The notes under the pieces were generated by a model. The model was given only the letters and a program-made list of their open reading frames with translations. It made no database searches and was not told where the DNA came from. Made by a program: the position numbers and the translations under genes. DNA of 64,000 nt, from NCBI RefSeq assembly GCF_006363955.1, contig NZ_CP040948.1, positions 2,356,001 through 2,420,000 of the forward strand, read 5' to 3'. The stretch comes from Methylophilus medardicus. GTDB taxonomy: Bacteria > Pseudomonadota > Gammaproteobacteria > Burkholderiales > Methylophilaceae. Position 1 is the first letter of the stretch. Each line of letters opens with the position of its first letter. This document shows positions 53,063 through 62,341 of this stretch, piece after piece.

Positions 53063-54598
53063 ATGAAGCAAAACCTGCAATTACGCATCTCTCAAAATCT
53101 GGCGCTCACGCCGCAACTACAACAGTCTATCCGTCTGTTGCAACTGTCTACCCTTGAGTTGAATCAGGAACTCGAAACGATCCTGCAAGAAAATCCATTA
53201 CTTGAAATGGCCGACGGCGAAGAGGGCGAGTTCGAAGACCACTCGCCCACCGCCACCGCAACGGCAGAGTCTGAAGTGGAAGATGCCAGCTCGTTTGATG
53301 TGGCCACGCAAAAAGAACTCACTCCGCCGGCCGAAAGCTTGCGCGAAGAACTCACTGGCAATGATGGCGAACAGCCCAATCTGAATGAAGAGTTCACCCC
53401 GCCTGAGTTTGCCGATGATTATGAAGAGTTTGGCAGTGCCAGCAACTGGGACGAAGCCGGGCGTAATCATCAAGACGATGAAGACGGCGACTTTTCGCGC
53501 CAAGATGCTAGCAATATTAGCCTGCGTGAGCACTTGATCAGCCAGATTCAATTAGCGCACTTGTCAAAACGGGACATGGATCTGGTCAAGTTTTTGTTAG
53601 ATAGCATCAATGATGATGGCTATCTAGAACAAGATTTGCAAGAAATTGTGGATCTGCTGCCCCCTGAGCTAGAAGTCGAGCTACTCGAACTTGAAACTGC
53701 GCTCAAGTTGATTCAAAACTTGGATCCAATCGGTGTCGGCGCCCGCGACTTGCGTGAATGCATCTTACTGCAACTACAAGTGCTGCCAGCGGATACGCCT
53801 TACCTACGCACAGCAATGGCCATTGCGAAAGACTTTTTACCCTTATTGGCGAACAAAGACTTTGTCAAACTACGCAAAGCGCTGACTTGCGACGAAGTGG
53901 TACTGAAAGGCGCACAGCAACTGATCCGCCAGCAAAACCCCAAACCTGGCAGCGAGTTCGCCACGTTTAGCCACGACCACTTTATCCAACACGACGTGGT
54001 GGTCAAAAAAATCAAGGGCATCTGGATGGCCTCGCTTAACGATGGCGTGATCCCGAAATTACGCATCAATCAGCTGTATGCAGATATCCTCAAACGCAAT
54101 CGAGAAAGCTCAGGCCAATATCTGCAAAGCCAGATGCAAGAAGCTAAATGGATGATTAAAAACATCCAGCAACGCTTTTCGACGATTTTGCGCGTCTCCC
54201 AGGCCATTGTAGACCGCCAGCGTAACTTTTTTGAACATGGTGAAATTGCCATGCGGCCATTGGTGTTGCGTGAAATCGCAGAAGAGCTAGATTTACATGA
54301 AAGTACCGTTTCAAGAGTCACCACACATAAGTACATGCTCACACCGCGTGGCGTATTCGAGCTTAAGTATTTCTTTGGTAGCTCGGTAGCTACCGACGCC
54401 GGTGGCTCATGTTCGGCCACAGCCATTCGTGCACTGATTAAGCAAATGGTGGCCGAGGAAAATGTGAAAAAGCCGTTGTCTGACAATCAAATCACTGACA
54501 CGCTTGCGCAGCAGGGCATAGTGGTTGCCCGCCGTACTATTGCCAAATATCGCGAGTCGCTGAATATTCCGCCGGCTAATCTGCGCAAGTCCCTGTAA
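53063..54598 (+). CDS. rpoN: RNA polymerase sigma-54 factor RpoN
   Basis: A 511-residue sigma-54. The Gln/Leu-rich activator region is at the start (LQLRISQNLALTPQLQQSIRLLQLSTLELNQEL), followed by an acidic linker (~50-145) and the core-binding region. The helix-turn-helix region is ELDLHESTVSRVTTHKYMLTPRG and the RpoN box ARRTIAKYRE lies near 495. It is needed by PilR-type activators such as the one in this window. hpf and ptsN, which often follow, do not: a terminator comes directly after the stop codon. Confidence 0.97.
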   Translation: MKQNLQLRISQNLALTPQLQQSIRLLQLSTLELNQELETILQENPLLEMADGEEGEFEDHSPTATATAESEVEDASSFDVATQKELTPPAESLREELTGNDGEQPNLNEEFTPPEFADDYEEFGSASNWDEAGRNHQDDEDGDFSRQDASNISLREHLISQIQLAHLSKRDMDLVKFLLDSINDDGYLEQDLQEIVDLLPPELEVELLELETALKLIQNLDPIGVGARDLRECILLQLQVLPADTPYLRTAMAIAKDFLPLLANKDFVKLRKALTCDEVVLKGAQQLIRQQNPKPGSEFATFSHDHFIQHDVVVKKIKGIWMASLNDGVIPKLRINQLYADILKRNRESSGQYLQSQMQEAKWMIKNIQQRFSTILRVSQAIVDRQRNFFEHGEIAMRPLVLREIAEELDLHESTVSRVTTHKYMLTPRGVFELKYFFGSSVATDAGGSCSATAIRALIKQMVAEENVKKPLSDNQITDTLAQQGIVVARRTIAKYRESLNIPPANLRKSL

Positions 54599-54626
54599 AA
54601 AAAGCCGCAAATGCGGCTTTTTTTTA
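54597..54626 (+). terminator. Terminator of the kdsD-rpoN operon (bidirectional)
   Basis: Stem AAAGCCGCA / TGCGGCTTT (54601-54620) flanked by A and T tracts, starting at the rpoN stop codon; also serves the convergent tyrS. Confidence 0.9.
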
Positions 54627-54641
54627 ATTGCATAGCGACAT

Positions 54642-55880
54642 TTATTGAATGGTGATTTTAGCGAATTTGCGTTTGCCTACTTGCGCAACCACGGTCACGC
54701 CTGCTGCCAATTGCAAGGCTTTATCCTCAATTTTCACACTATCCAGCTTCACGCCGCCTTGCTGAATGGCACGCATGGCTTCACTGGTGCTTTCTACTAA
54801 ATTGGCCAGTTTGAGCAACTGCGCAATACCTATCGTCTCACCATCAATGGTGACAGTCACTTCGGGCACATCCTCTGGGATACCACCTTTGGCCCGCGTC
54901 TGAAAATCTTGCAACGCCTTCTCAGCGGCAGCTTGACCGTGAAAACGCGCCACAATTTCTTGCGCAAAACCCACTTTAATATTGCGTGGATTTTCACCCG
55001 CCGCCACTTGCGCTTTCCAAGTGGCGATCGTTTCTAGGCTGGCAAAAGACAATAAATCGATATAACGCCACATCAATACATCAGAAATAGACATGATCTT
55101 GGCAAAAATGGCTTCAGGTGCTTCATTGATGCCGATGTAGTTGCCAAGTGACTTGGACATTTTATTCACGCCATCCAAGCCTTCTAGCAAAGGCATCATC
55201 AGCACACATTGCTGAGATTGTCCCGCTTGTTTTTGCAACTCGCGCCCCATCAGCAGGTTAAATTTTTGATCGGTACCGCCGAGCTCTAAATCGGCCTGCA
55301 ATGCGACCGAATCATAGCCTTGCAGCAAGGGATACAAAAACTCATGGATAGCGATCGGCTGATTGCCTTTAAAACGCTTGGAAAAGTCATCGCGCTCAAG
55401 CATGCGTGCAACGGTATGGCTGGCTGCCAACTTGATCATGCCCGCGGCGCCAAGTTCGCTTAACCATTGCGAATTAAACACAATTTCGGTTTTGGCGGGG
55501 TCGAGAATTTTAAACACTTGCGCCGAATACGTGTCAGCATTCGCCTTGACTTGTTCGACGGTGAGCGGCGGCCGCGTTGTGCTTTTGCCGGTCGGGTCAC
55601 CGATCATGCCAGTAAAATCACCAATCAAAAACAACACCTGATGTCCCAGATCTTGCAACTGGCGCAGCTTATTAATCAGCACGGTATGTCCCAAATGTAA
55701 GTCTGGAGCAGTCGGGTCAAAACCAGCTTTCACGCGTAACGGTTTGCCCGTTTTCAATTTTTCGATCAGCTCTTGCTCGATCAGCAACTCATCGGCACCG
55801 CGCTTAATAATGGCTAGTGCGTCTGCAATCGCTGGACTTAAGGCGTCGGTCGCTACCGAGGCTGGTGTTACGTCTGTCAT
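54642..55880 (-). CDS. tyrS: Tyrosyl-tRNA synthetase
   Basis: A 412-residue class I synthetase. It has the HLGH motif (62-65, [17 protein letters not shown]), [32 protein letters not shown], the KMSKS loop ([14 protein letters not shown]) and a C-terminal S4 RNA-binding domain. The sequence belongs to the TyrRS branch with KMSKS spelled in full. Divergent from anmK, with which it is commonly paired in betaproteobacteria. Confidence 0.98.
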   Translation of the reverse strand: MTDVTPASVATDALSPAIADALAIIKRGADELLIEQELIEKLKTGKPLRVKAGFDPTAPDLHLGHTVLINKLRQLQDLGHQVLFLIGDFTGMIGDPTGKSTTRPPLTVEQVKANADTYSAQVFKILDPAKTEIVFNSQWLSELGAAGMIKLAASHTVARMLERDDFSKRFKGNQPIAIHEFLYPLLQGYDSVALQADLELGGTDQKFNLLMGRELQKQAGQSQQCVLMMPLLEGLDGVNKMSKSLGNYIGINEAPEAIFAKIMSISDVLMWRYIDLLSFASLETIATWKAQVAAGENPRNIKVGFAQEIVARFHGQAAAEKALQDFQTRAKGGIPEDVPEVTVTIDGETIGIAQLLKLANLVESTSEAMRAIQQGGVKLDSVKIEDKALQLAAGVTVVAQVGKRKFAKITIQ

Positions 55881-56000
55881 AAAGGCTCTTTTTTCAGTGC
55901 ACGCGACGCATACACTTGATCACAAATCTAAAACAACTATTTTAACGTAATCCCATGCATTTCTGTAAGCCAAGCATGAGCAGTGTTACACTTATATCTT

Positions 56001-57128
56001 ATGAATTTTTCAGCACCACCCGCACAAGCGCGCCTTTTTATTGGACTGATGTCGGGCACCAGTCTGGATGGCGTAGATGCTGTGGTGGTAGAACAGCACG
56101 CTGAACGTCTGACGCAACTGGGCCAGTTTTTCTTGCCCTACCCCGCAGAGATGCGTCAGGCCTTACTCGCTTTGCACACGCCCTCACCCAACGAATTGCA
56201 CACAGCCGCCCTGATTTCTAACCGTTTGGCGGACTTGTATGCAACGGCTGTACAAGGGTTATTAACCGCCGCTGCATTGCCCCCTAGCGCCATCACAGCC
56301 ATTGGCTGCCATGGTCAAACCATCCGACATTGCCCTGAATTAGGCCCTGAACAGGCCTACACCATGCAACTGGGCAACCACGCACGCTTAGCTGAGCGCA
56401 CAGATATTACCGTTGTCGGCGACTTCCGTAGCCGCGACATCGCTGCGGGCGGTCAGGGCGCCCCGCTGGTGCCGGCTTTTCACCAAGCCCTGTTCGCTAC
56501 CAACGACAAACACCGCGTCTTAATCAACATCGGTGGCATTGCCAACCTAACAGATTTACCAGCCAATGGCCGTGTGATTGGCTTTGATTCAGGCCCTGGC
56601 AACTTATTAATGGATGCGTGGACCATGCAACATACAGGGCAAACCTATGATGCAGGCGGCGCCTGGGCCAATGGGGGATGCGTCAACCAACCCCTGCTAG
56701 ATGCCATGCTGACCGAGCCCTATTTTGCGTATGGCATCCCAAAGAGTACCGGACGCGATTTATTTAATCAGGCTTGGCTCGACAAGCATCTGCTCGCGCA
56801 TGCCGAGACAGCGCAAAATATCGCCCGCACCTTGCTCGAATTAACCGCTGTGTCCATTGCGCAAGCCTTAAAACAATATTGCAGCGCTGCAGACGAGATA
56901 TATGTGTGCGGAGGTGGCGCGCACAACACTGCATTGATGGATCGGCTGCAATCACTCGCGGGCCTGCCGGTGCGTCACACCGATGATTTAGGCATTGGGG
57001 TAGACTGGGTCGAGGCAGTGGCCTTTGCTTGGCTGGCACAACGCTGCATTGATGGACTCTCCAGCAACTTACCCAGCGTGACCGGTGCCGCGGGGCAACG
57101 CGTACTGGGTGCGATTTATCCACGTTAA
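56001..57128 (+). CDS. anmK: Anhydro-N-acetylmuramic acid kinase AnmK
   Basis: A 375-residue murein-recycling kinase that opens the 1,6-anhydro ring and phosphorylates the sugar. Motifs are FIGLMSGTSLDGVDAV, GCHGQTIRH, VVGDFRSRDIAAGGQGAPLVPAFH, NIGGIANLT, GFDSGPGNLLMD and CGGGAHNTALM. It complements ampD elsewhere in the window. I start at the ATG at 56001; the -10-like TACACT at 55987-55992 and the lack of a binding site suggest a leaderless transcript. Confidence 0.95.
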   Translation: MNFSAPPAQARLFIGLMSGTSLDGVDAVVVEQHAERLTQLGQFFLPYPAEMRQALLALHTPSPNELHTAALISNRLADLYATAVQGLLTAAALPPSAITAIGCHGQTIRHCPELGPEQAYTMQLGNHARLAERTDITVVGDFRSRDIAAGGQGAPLVPAFHQALFATNDKHRVLINIGGIANLTDLPANGRVIGFDSGPGNLLMDAWTMQHTGQTYDAGGAWANGGCVNQPLLDAMLTEPYFAYGIPKSTGRDLFNQAWLDKHLLAHAETAQNIARTLLELTAVSIAQALKQYCSAADEIYVCGGGAHNTALMDRLQSLAGLPVRHTDDLGIGVDWVEAVAFAWLAQRCIDGLSSNLPSVTGAAGQRVLGAIYPR

Positions 57129-57146
57129 ATCGTAAAACACCCTAAA

Positions 57147-57164
57147 GCAGTGCAAATGCACTGC
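57147..57164 (+). terminator. Stem-loop after anmK
   Basis: GCAGTGCA / TGCACTGC around AA, an 8-bp perfect hairpin 19 bases past the anmK stop codon. No T tract follows, so termination would be weak or Rho-assisted. Confidence 0.4.
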
Positions 57165-57256
57165 GATGATGATTTAAACTGGTGCAGGTTGACCGTGTAA
57201 TTTTTAACTTTTATGGGCTGGTTGCTGCGCAAGCCACCCTATTCAAAAACGATTGC

Positions 57257-57269
57257 GTATAATTTATAC
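57257..57269 (+). promoter_or_regulatory. gltA -10 element inside a short palindrome
   Basis: TATAAT (57258-57263) lies within GTATAA-T-TTATAC (57257-57269), a perfect 6+1+6 palindrome, 27 bases before the gltA ATG. The -35 region is poor, so an activator or repressor may control the promoter. Confidence 0.45.
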
Positions 57270-57295
57270 AACCTTGATTAAAAATAGAGCACGTT

Positions 57296-58588
57296 ATGGC
57301 TACTAAAGCGACCATCACATTTGACAATGACCACAGCACCGCGATTGAACTGCCGGTATTAAAAGGCAGCCTCGGCACCGATGTTGTCGATATCCGAAAC
57401 TTGGGTAAGCATGGTTATTTCACCTTTGACCCTGGCTTCATGTCCACGGCCTCCTGCAACTCCGGCATCACCTTTATTGATGGCGAACAAGGTTTGTTGT
57501 ATTACCGCGGTTACCCGATTGAACAACTGGCAGAAAACTGTAATTTTCTAGAGGTCTCACACCTGCTACTGAACGGTGAACTCCCCGACCTGCAACAACG
57601 TGAAGACTTTGTGCACACCATTCGGCAGCACACCATGTTGCACGACCAGATGAGCAATGTGTTTCGAGGTTTCCGGCGTGATGCGCATCCGATGGCGGTG
57701 ATGATTGCTGTGGTCGGCGCCATGGCCGCTTTTTATCCCGACAACAACAACGTGTCAGACCCTGAGTCACGCAGGGTCGCCGCGATGCGCTTGCTGGCCA
57801 AAGTCCCCACCATTGCTGCATGGAGCTATAAATACAATGTGGGCGAGCCCTTCATGTATCCCAAAAACCAGTTGGGCTATGCCGAAAACTTTATGCACAT
57901 GATGTTTGCTACGCCTTGCGAAGACTATGTGCCAAATCCGATACTGGCCCGTGCGTTCGAGCGCATTCTCATTTTGCATGCGGACCATGAACAAAATGCG
58001 TCAACTTCCACCGTCCGCTTGGTCGGTTCAAGTGGCGCCAACCCATTTGCCTGTATTGCCGCGGGCATTGCGTCCTTGTGGGGCCCATCCCATGGGGGCG
58101 CCAATGAAGCCACACTCAACATGCTGGAAGAAATCGGCGATGTCAGCCGCATTGGTGAATTCATCAAGCGCGCCAAGGACAAAACAGACAGTTTCCGCTT
58201 GATGGGCTTTGGCCACCGCGTCTACCGTAATATGGACCCACGCGCATCTATCATGCGCAAAACCTGCCATGAAGTGCTCAATGAGCTTGGCTTACATGAT
58301 GACCCAATGTTTAAATTGGCGATGGAGCTTGAAAAAATTGCGCTCGAAGATGAATACTTTGTCTCTCGCAAACTGTATCCAAATGTTGATTTTTACAGTG
58401 GTATCGTCATGCGCGCGATGGGCATTCCTAACTCGATGTTCACCGCTATTTTTGCGCTTGCGCGCACCGCTGGCTGGATTTCGCAATGGAGTGAAATGAA
58501 TGCTGACCCGGACCAAAAAATTGGCCGTCCACGCCAGCTATATGTCGGCTCAGCACGCAGAGAGTTTGTGCCTCTGCACCAACGCTAG
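57296..58588 (+). CDS. gltA: Citrate synthase
   Basis: A 430-residue hexameric (type II) citrate synthase. Landmarks are [84 protein letters not shown] (catalytic His) and [13 protein letters not shown] (catalytic Asp region just before). It condenses oxaloacetate and acetyl-CoA; in methylotrophs with an incomplete TCA cycle it serves mainly biosynthesis (inference). Single gene with its own promoter and terminators. Confidence 0.98.
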   Translation: MATKATITFDNDHSTAIELPVLKGSLGTDVVDIRNLGKHGYFTFDPGFMSTASCNSGITFIDGEQGLLYYRGYPIEQLAENCNFLEVSHLLLNGELPDLQQREDFVHTIRQHTMLHDQMSNVFRGFRRDAHPMAVMIAVVGAMAAFYPDNNNVSDPESRRVAAMRLLAKVPTIAAWSYKYNVGEPFMYPKNQLGYAENFMHMMFATPCEDYVPNPILARAFERILILHADHEQNASTSTVRLVGSSGANPFACIAAGIASLWGPSHGGANEATLNMLEEIGDVSRIGEFIKRAKDKTDSFRLMGFGHRVYRNMDPRASIMRKTCHEVLNELGLHDDPMFKLAMELEKIALEDEYFVSRKLYPNVDFYSGIVMRAMGIPNSMFTAIFALARTAGWISQWSEMNADPDQKIGRPRQLYVGSARREFVPLHQR

Positions 58589-58615
58589 GCCGCTGGCAAT
58601 TCAAGGCTCACAGAC

Positions 58616-58646
58616 CCCCGGCATCATTCAATGTCGGGGCTTTTGT
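58616..58646 (+). terminator. Terminator of gltA
   Basis: Stem CCCCGGCAT / ATGTCGGGG (one G-U pair) with a six-base loop, followed by CTTTTGTTT, 27 bases past the gltA stop codon. Confidence 0.8.
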
Positions 58647-58712
58647 TTGCATACCTTTGCTAAATCTGTAATGCATACACAGGACACATGCAGCGCGTGA
58701 CAATCACCAAAA

Positions 58713-58742
58713 TAAAAAGCCAAGCTGACGCTTGGCTTTTTT
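58713..58742. terminator. Bidirectional terminator between gltA and erpA
   Basis: Stem AAAAAGCCAAGC / GCTTGGCTTTTTT with a TGAC loop (58714-58742); main terminator of the leftward argC-erpA gene block and a second one for gltA. Confidence 0.9.
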
Positions 58743-58768
58743 GATTCAAGCACGATTGCAGGGCTAAG

Positions 58769-59125
58769 TTACACCGAGAATGAGCTGCCGCAACCACAAG
58801 TAGTGGTTGCATTCGGATTGCGAATCACAAACTGCGACCCTTGCAAACTGTCTGTGTAATCGATTTCTGCACCAGCAAGATATTGCAAGCTCATCGGATC
58901 AATCAGCAAAGTCACGCCGTCTTTATCCACTTGCGTATCATCGTCATTTACTTCTTCTTCAAAGGTAAATCCGTATTGGAAGCCAGAGCAGCCACCGCCA
59001 CTCACGAACACGCGCAGCTTCAGATCAGGCGAGCCTTCTTCATCAATGAGTTCTTTCACCTTTTTGGCGGCGTTGTCGGTAAATACCAATGGTACGGGCA
59101 TTTCAAGGGTAGCTTCTGCGGTCAT
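58769..59125 (-). CDS. erpA: Iron-sulfur cluster insertion protein ErpA
   Basis: A 118-residue A-type carrier that delivers Fe-S clusters to apo-proteins. The three conserved cysteines are in [13 protein letters not shown] and [10 protein letters not shown] prefer the second of two ATGs (59125), which stands six bases after AGGAG. Last gene of the argC-DUF6776-bactofilin-erpA block. Confidence 0.96.
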   Translation of the reverse strand: MTAEATLEMPVPLVFTDNAAKKVKELIDEEGSPDLKLRVFVSGGGCSGFQYGFTFEEEVNDDDTQVDKDGVTLLIDPMSLQYLAGAEIDYTDSLQGSQFVIRNPNATTTCGCGSSFSV

Positions 59126-59177
59126 CATAGACTCCTGTCAAATTCTCAATAACAATATGGCGACGAAATCGTCAATT

Positions 59178-59570
59178 TCAAGTCGCTTCGGGCACAACAG
59201 CGTCAGACTGTTCACCAAGATAAATCAATTTTCCTTCAATCACGGCGCCAGTGTGCATTTCTAGCGACTTGTAATACAAGTCACCCACAATCCGCGCTTT
59301 ACTTTGCAATTCAATAAACACCGAAGATCTGACCGGGCCGCGTATCATACCGTTTAATACAATTTTAGAAGCTTCAACTGCGCCTGTCACTGCCCCGTTT
59401 TCACTAATAATCAGCGTGCTTGGGTGTTCGCGTTTTTCAATCACATTGCCGGCAATCAAACCATCAATCCTCAAGCCACCCGCAAATTGCATATTGCCGT
59501 TAATTTGTGTCTCATGGCCGATCAGGGTATCAATGTGACTATCGATTTGAACGCTTTTTTTGAAAAACAT
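59178..59570 (-). CDS. Bactofilin family cytoskeletal protein
   Basis: A 130-residue bactofilin with a short N-terminal tail (MFFKKSVQ) and a right-handed beta-helix core of hydrophobic-glycine repeats (INGNMQFAGGLRIDGLIAGNVI, AVTGAVEASKIVLNGMIRGPV, ARIVGDLYYKSLEMHTGAVIEGKLIY). These polymerise without nucleotide into membrane-associated filaments that localise cell-wall or polar factors. Position next to DUF6776 and erpA is usual for betaproteobacteria. Confidence 0.94.
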   Translation of the reverse strand: MFFKKSVQIDSHIDTLIGHETQINGNMQFAGGLRIDGLIAGNVIEKREHPSTLIISENGAVTGAVEASKIVLNGMIRGPVRSSVFIELQSKARIVGDLYYKSLEMHTGAVIEGKLIYLGEQSDAVVPEAT

Positions 59571-59637
59571 GCTACTTCCTGTTCCAAATTAACTTTAATG
59601 GCGCCATCTGATCGACAACGTCATCGGTTGCACTGCC

Positions 59638-60000
59638 TTAACGCTTGGTCATATTTTTGTAAAACACCAATTCTTCTTTGAGCTTGATGTTTTCATCTTG
59701 CTGCGCCGTGAGCGTCTTGGCCAAGTTATTACTGGTGGCTAGCTCCACTTGTAACTCACGCTGCGAAGCAATGAGTTTTTTCTGTAACTCGATGTTTTCA
59801 GTGGTCATTTGCCGCAAGCGTTGGCGTACGGTCTCACCATCATCATCATGCAAAACCCAATAAGCCAATGCAAAACCAATCATGAGATACGTGACTGCCA
59901 ACATGCTTTGAAAATACCAAGGACGATGGGAACGAACCGCAACCTGCTTGGCTGTCAGACCAAAATGATTCCGCAGTCTTCTTCGTATCGGTCGTATCAT
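59638..60000 (-). CDS. DUF6776-like membrane/coiled-coil protein, short form
   Basis: A 120-residue protein with one membrane helix (~32-50, QSMLAVTYLMIGFALAYWVL) and a coiled coil (~58-115, RQRLRQMTTENIELQKKLIAS, LTAQQDENIKLKEELVFYKN). The location between argC and bactofilin is that of DUF6776, but those proteins are usually about twice as long, with a beta-rich C-terminal domain after the EELVFY segment. Here the frame ends with KNMTKR. The start codon overlaps the argC stop (TAATG). The match to DUF6776 is mostly by position and topology. Confidence 0.75.
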   Translation of the reverse strand: MIRPIRRRLRNHFGLTAKQVAVRSHRPWYFQSMLAVTYLMIGFALAYWVLHDDDGETVRQRLRQMTTENIELQKKLIASQRELQVELATSNNLAKTLTAQQDENIKLKEELVFYKNMTKR

Positions 60001-61046
60001 TATGGCAATAAAGGCAACACTTGCAACCCAGCATCCGGTGCCAGATTAAACATGAGATTCATATTCTGCACTGCTTGGCCAGATGCCCCTTTCACCAGGT
60101 TATCTTGTACCACAATGATTGTGACATAATCTGCAGCTTGTGGGTATATCGCTAGACGCAGAACATTAGCCCCCCGCACTGACCGGGTTTCAGGTAGCGC
60201 ACCAGCGGGCATCACATCCACAAATACCGCCTCTGCATAACGCTGCTCGTACAACTGCTGCAAGCGCTGTTGCTGACCTTTTGCATTCAGCTTCACATGC
60301 AAAGTGGTGAGCATGCCGCGAATCATGGGGATCAAATGCGGCACGAATATCAAATTGACCGCGTCGTTGGCAGACAGTTTCTTTAACTGGGCCAGAATTT
60401 CCGGATGATGCCGGTGACCAGCCACCCCATACGCTTTTAGATTATCACTAGACTCAGAGAACAAGGTGCCGACTTCGGCTTTTCTGCCTGCGCCTGACAC
60501 GCCTGATTTTGCATCTGCAATAATGGGCACTGAGAAATCAATGAAGCCTTGCTCGAGCAAAGGGGCGAGTCCCAATAAAACCGTGGTTGGATAACAACCG
60601 GGGTTGCCAATCACTTGTGCTTGTTGCACATCGGCGGCATACAACTCAGGTAATCCATAGACCGCACGTTTTAACACATCGGTGCAGCTATGCGGCAACT
60701 TATACCATTTTTCAAATTCTGCAGCATCTTGCAATCGAAAATCGGCGGCCAAATCAATGACTTTCACACCGGCGGCAATCAGTGACGGGGCTTGCGCCAT
60801 GGCCACGCCATGCGGTGTGGCAAAAAACACCACGTCACATTGCGTCAAATCGACAGTGGTGGGATCACTGAAGCAAAGATCCACTACACCGCGTAAGCTG
60901 GGGAACATATCAGCCACTGGCAATCCTGCTTCACCTCTTGAGGTAATCACTTGTAATTGCGCATTGGGATGCCTTGCCAATAAACGCAGTAATTCAACAC
61001 CGGTGTAGCCTGTGCCCCCTACAATGCCAACTTTGATTTTTTCCAT
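60000..61046 (-). CDS. argC: N-acetyl-gamma-glutamyl-phosphate reductase
   Basis: A 348-residue NADPH-dependent enzyme, third step of arginine synthesis. It has the dinucleotide site [22 protein letters not shown], the catalytic Cys151 in IGNPGCYPT and the late His in [11 protein letters not shown]. Type 1 ArgC length. It lies 117 bases after rpsI with a terminator-like hairpin between, so it may have its own promoter. Coupled to the next gene by TAATG. Confidence 0.97.
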   Translation of the reverse strand: MEKIKVGIVGGTGYTGVELLRLLARHPNAQLQVITSRGEAGLPVADMFPSLRGVVDLCFSDPTTVDLTQCDVVFFATPHGVAMAQAPSLIAAGVKVIDLAADFRLQDAAEFEKWYKLPHSCTDVLKRAVYGLPELYAADVQQAQVIGNPGCYPTTVLLGLAPLLEQGFIDFSVPIIADAKSGVSGAGRKAEVGTLFSESSDNLKAYGVAGHRHHPEILAQLKKLSANDAVNLIFVPHLIPMIRGMLTTLHVKLNAKGQQQRLQQLYEQRYAEAVFVDVMPAGALPETRSVRGANVLRLAIYPQAADYVTIIVVQDNLVKGASGQAVQNMNLMFNLAPDAGLQVLPLLP

Positions 61047-61108
61047 AGCTTCAAACCAGACACGCGATCAGCGATGATCAATCTCTAAAAAGTAAAACAA
61101 TATAAATG

Positions 61109-61134
61109 AAAAAGGCCGCCAATGCGACCTTTTT
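61109..61134 (-). terminator. Hairpin near the end of the rplM-rpsI operon
   Basis: AAAAAGG-C-CGC / GCG-A-CCTTTTT (one mismatch) with a four-base loop, 30 bases past the rpsI stop on the reverse strand and followed by T-rich sequence. It lies between argC (starting 61046) and rpsI. Confidence 0.7.
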
Positions 61135-61163
61135 GCACAACAGGTTTGTAACAAACGTTTGAA

Positions 61164-61556
61164 TTAACGTTTGGAGAACTGTTTCCGACGACGCGCTTTA
61201 CGCAAGCCGACTTTCTTACGTTCAACTTCACGTGCATCACGTGTTACGAAACCAGCGTGAGACAATGCGCTTTTCAGCGCTGCATCGTAATCGATCAGTG
61301 CACGCGTGATACCGTGACGAACAGCACCCGCTTGACCGGATTCACCACCACCATGCACGTTGACCATAATGTCAAAACTTGCAGTGTTGTTTGTTAATTC
61401 CAGAGGCTGACGCAAAATCATGCGAGAAGTCTCGCGTGAAAAATATGTGTCAACTGGCTTGTCGTTGACAACGATGTTGCCACTGCCAGACTTCAGGAAC
61501 ACACGTGCCACTGAACTTTTGCGGCGGCCTGTGCCGTAGTTGTATTTACCGATCAT
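61164..61556 (-). CDS. rpsI: 30S ribosomal protein S9
   Basis: 130 residues, full length. It has [17 protein letters not shown] at the start and the conserved basic tail [14 protein letters not shown] that reaches the P-site tRNA. Follows rplM by 22 bases, the universal pair. Confidence 0.99.
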   Translation of the reverse strand: MIGKYNYGTGRRKSSVARVFLKSGSGNIVVNDKPVDTYFSRETSRMILRQPLELTNNTASFDIMVNVHGGGESGQAGAVRHGITRALIDYDAALKSALSHAGFVTRDAREVERKKVGLRKARRRKQFSKR

Positions 61557-61578
61557 GTTTTATCCTAATCGTCTTAAA

Positions 61579-62007
61579 TTAGATGGTTAATGGTTGCGGT
61601 TGTTGCGCAATGTGCTCATGCTTGTCGCCCGCATACACTTTCATTTTTTTGATCATGGCATAGCCCAAAGGACCTTTTGGCAACATGCCTTTCACAGCTT
61701 TCTCTAAAGCGCGGCCTGGAAAGCGGTCTTGCATTTTTGAGAAGTTGGTGGTTGTAATACCACCTGGGTAACCGGAGTGGCGGTGATACAACTTGTCACC
61801 TGCTTTGTTACCAGTTACTTTAATTTTGTCTGCATTGATCACAACAATGTAATCACCGGTATCTACGTGTGGCGTGTAAATAGCTTTGTGCTTACCACGC
61901 AGACGGTGTGCGATTGCGCTGGCCAAACGACCTAACACCAAGTCTGTGGCGTCAATCACGAACCAGTCATGTTGTACTTCATGCGATTTTGCTGAAAAAG
62001 TTTTCAT
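61579..62007 (-). CDS. rplM: 50S ribosomal protein L13
   Basis: 142 residues, full length ([62 protein letters not shown]). First gene of rplM-rpsI. A near-consensus promoter lies 42 bases upstream and a 7-bp stem-loop ends two bases before the ATG; in E. coli the L13 protein controls its own leader, so the hairpin may serve the same purpose. Confidence 0.99.
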   Translation of the reverse strand: MKTFSAKSHEVQHDWFVIDATDLVLGRLASAIAHRLRGKHKAIYTPHVDTGDYIVVINADKIKVTGNKAGDKLYHRHSGYPGGITTTNFSKMQDRFPGRALEKAVKGMLPKGPLGYAMIKKMKVYAGDKHEHIAQQPQPLTI

Positions 62008-62009
62008 TT

Positions 62010-62027
62010 TATAACTACCAAGTTATA
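62010..62027 (-). promoter_or_regulatory. Leader stem-loop directly before the rplM start codon
   Basis: TATAACT / AGTTATA with a four-base loop (62010-62016 and 62021-62027), two bases from the ATG. It covers the position of the ribosome binding site; no classical Shine-Dalgarno sequence is seen outside it. Confidence 0.5.
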
Positions 62028-62048
62028 GCGTATAAATTAAGAGGGCGG

Positions 62049-62078
62049 ATTATATGCCAGCATGAGAAACCTTGTCAA
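62049..62078 (-). promoter_or_regulatory. Sigma-70 promoter of rplM-rpsI
   Basis: Reverse-strand -35 TTGACA (62073-62078) and -10 TATAAT (62049-62054), both perfect, 18 bases apart. The predicted transcript start is near 62042, giving a leader of about 35 bases. Confidence 0.85.
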
Positions 62079-62187
62079 CGATATCTTCTAAAATAATCGG
62101 AACCCGTTGATTAGAGCTGGCGATGAGTGCTGGCTTGCGGCTTTTTGCCATCAATTATGCAAATTACCTGACTTAAAACATGCTTTT

Positions 62188-62239
62188 ATTGCAATTGACC
62201 CTTGATTTTTCAGGGATAATTGCAATCCAATGCTATATT
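62188..62239 (+). promoter_or_regulatory. Long inverted repeat and extended -10 upstream of the FimV-like gene
   Basis: ATTGCAATT and AATTGCAAT (62188-62196 and 62218-62226) enclose a second stem CCCT / AGGG, forming a near-continuous hairpin of about 39 bases. Just downstream is TGCTATATT (62231-62239), an extended -10, about 100 bases before the start codon. The repeat would span the -15 to -50 region and may be an activator or repressor site. Confidence 0.45.
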
Positions 62240-62341
62240 AGCGCAAGTTTGTATTTTTTGCACACAATGGTTGTTTAGGTAGTTAGTTTATTATCTAGAC
62301 AATTACTTATTAATAGTGGCGATACCACCAAAATTATTTAG

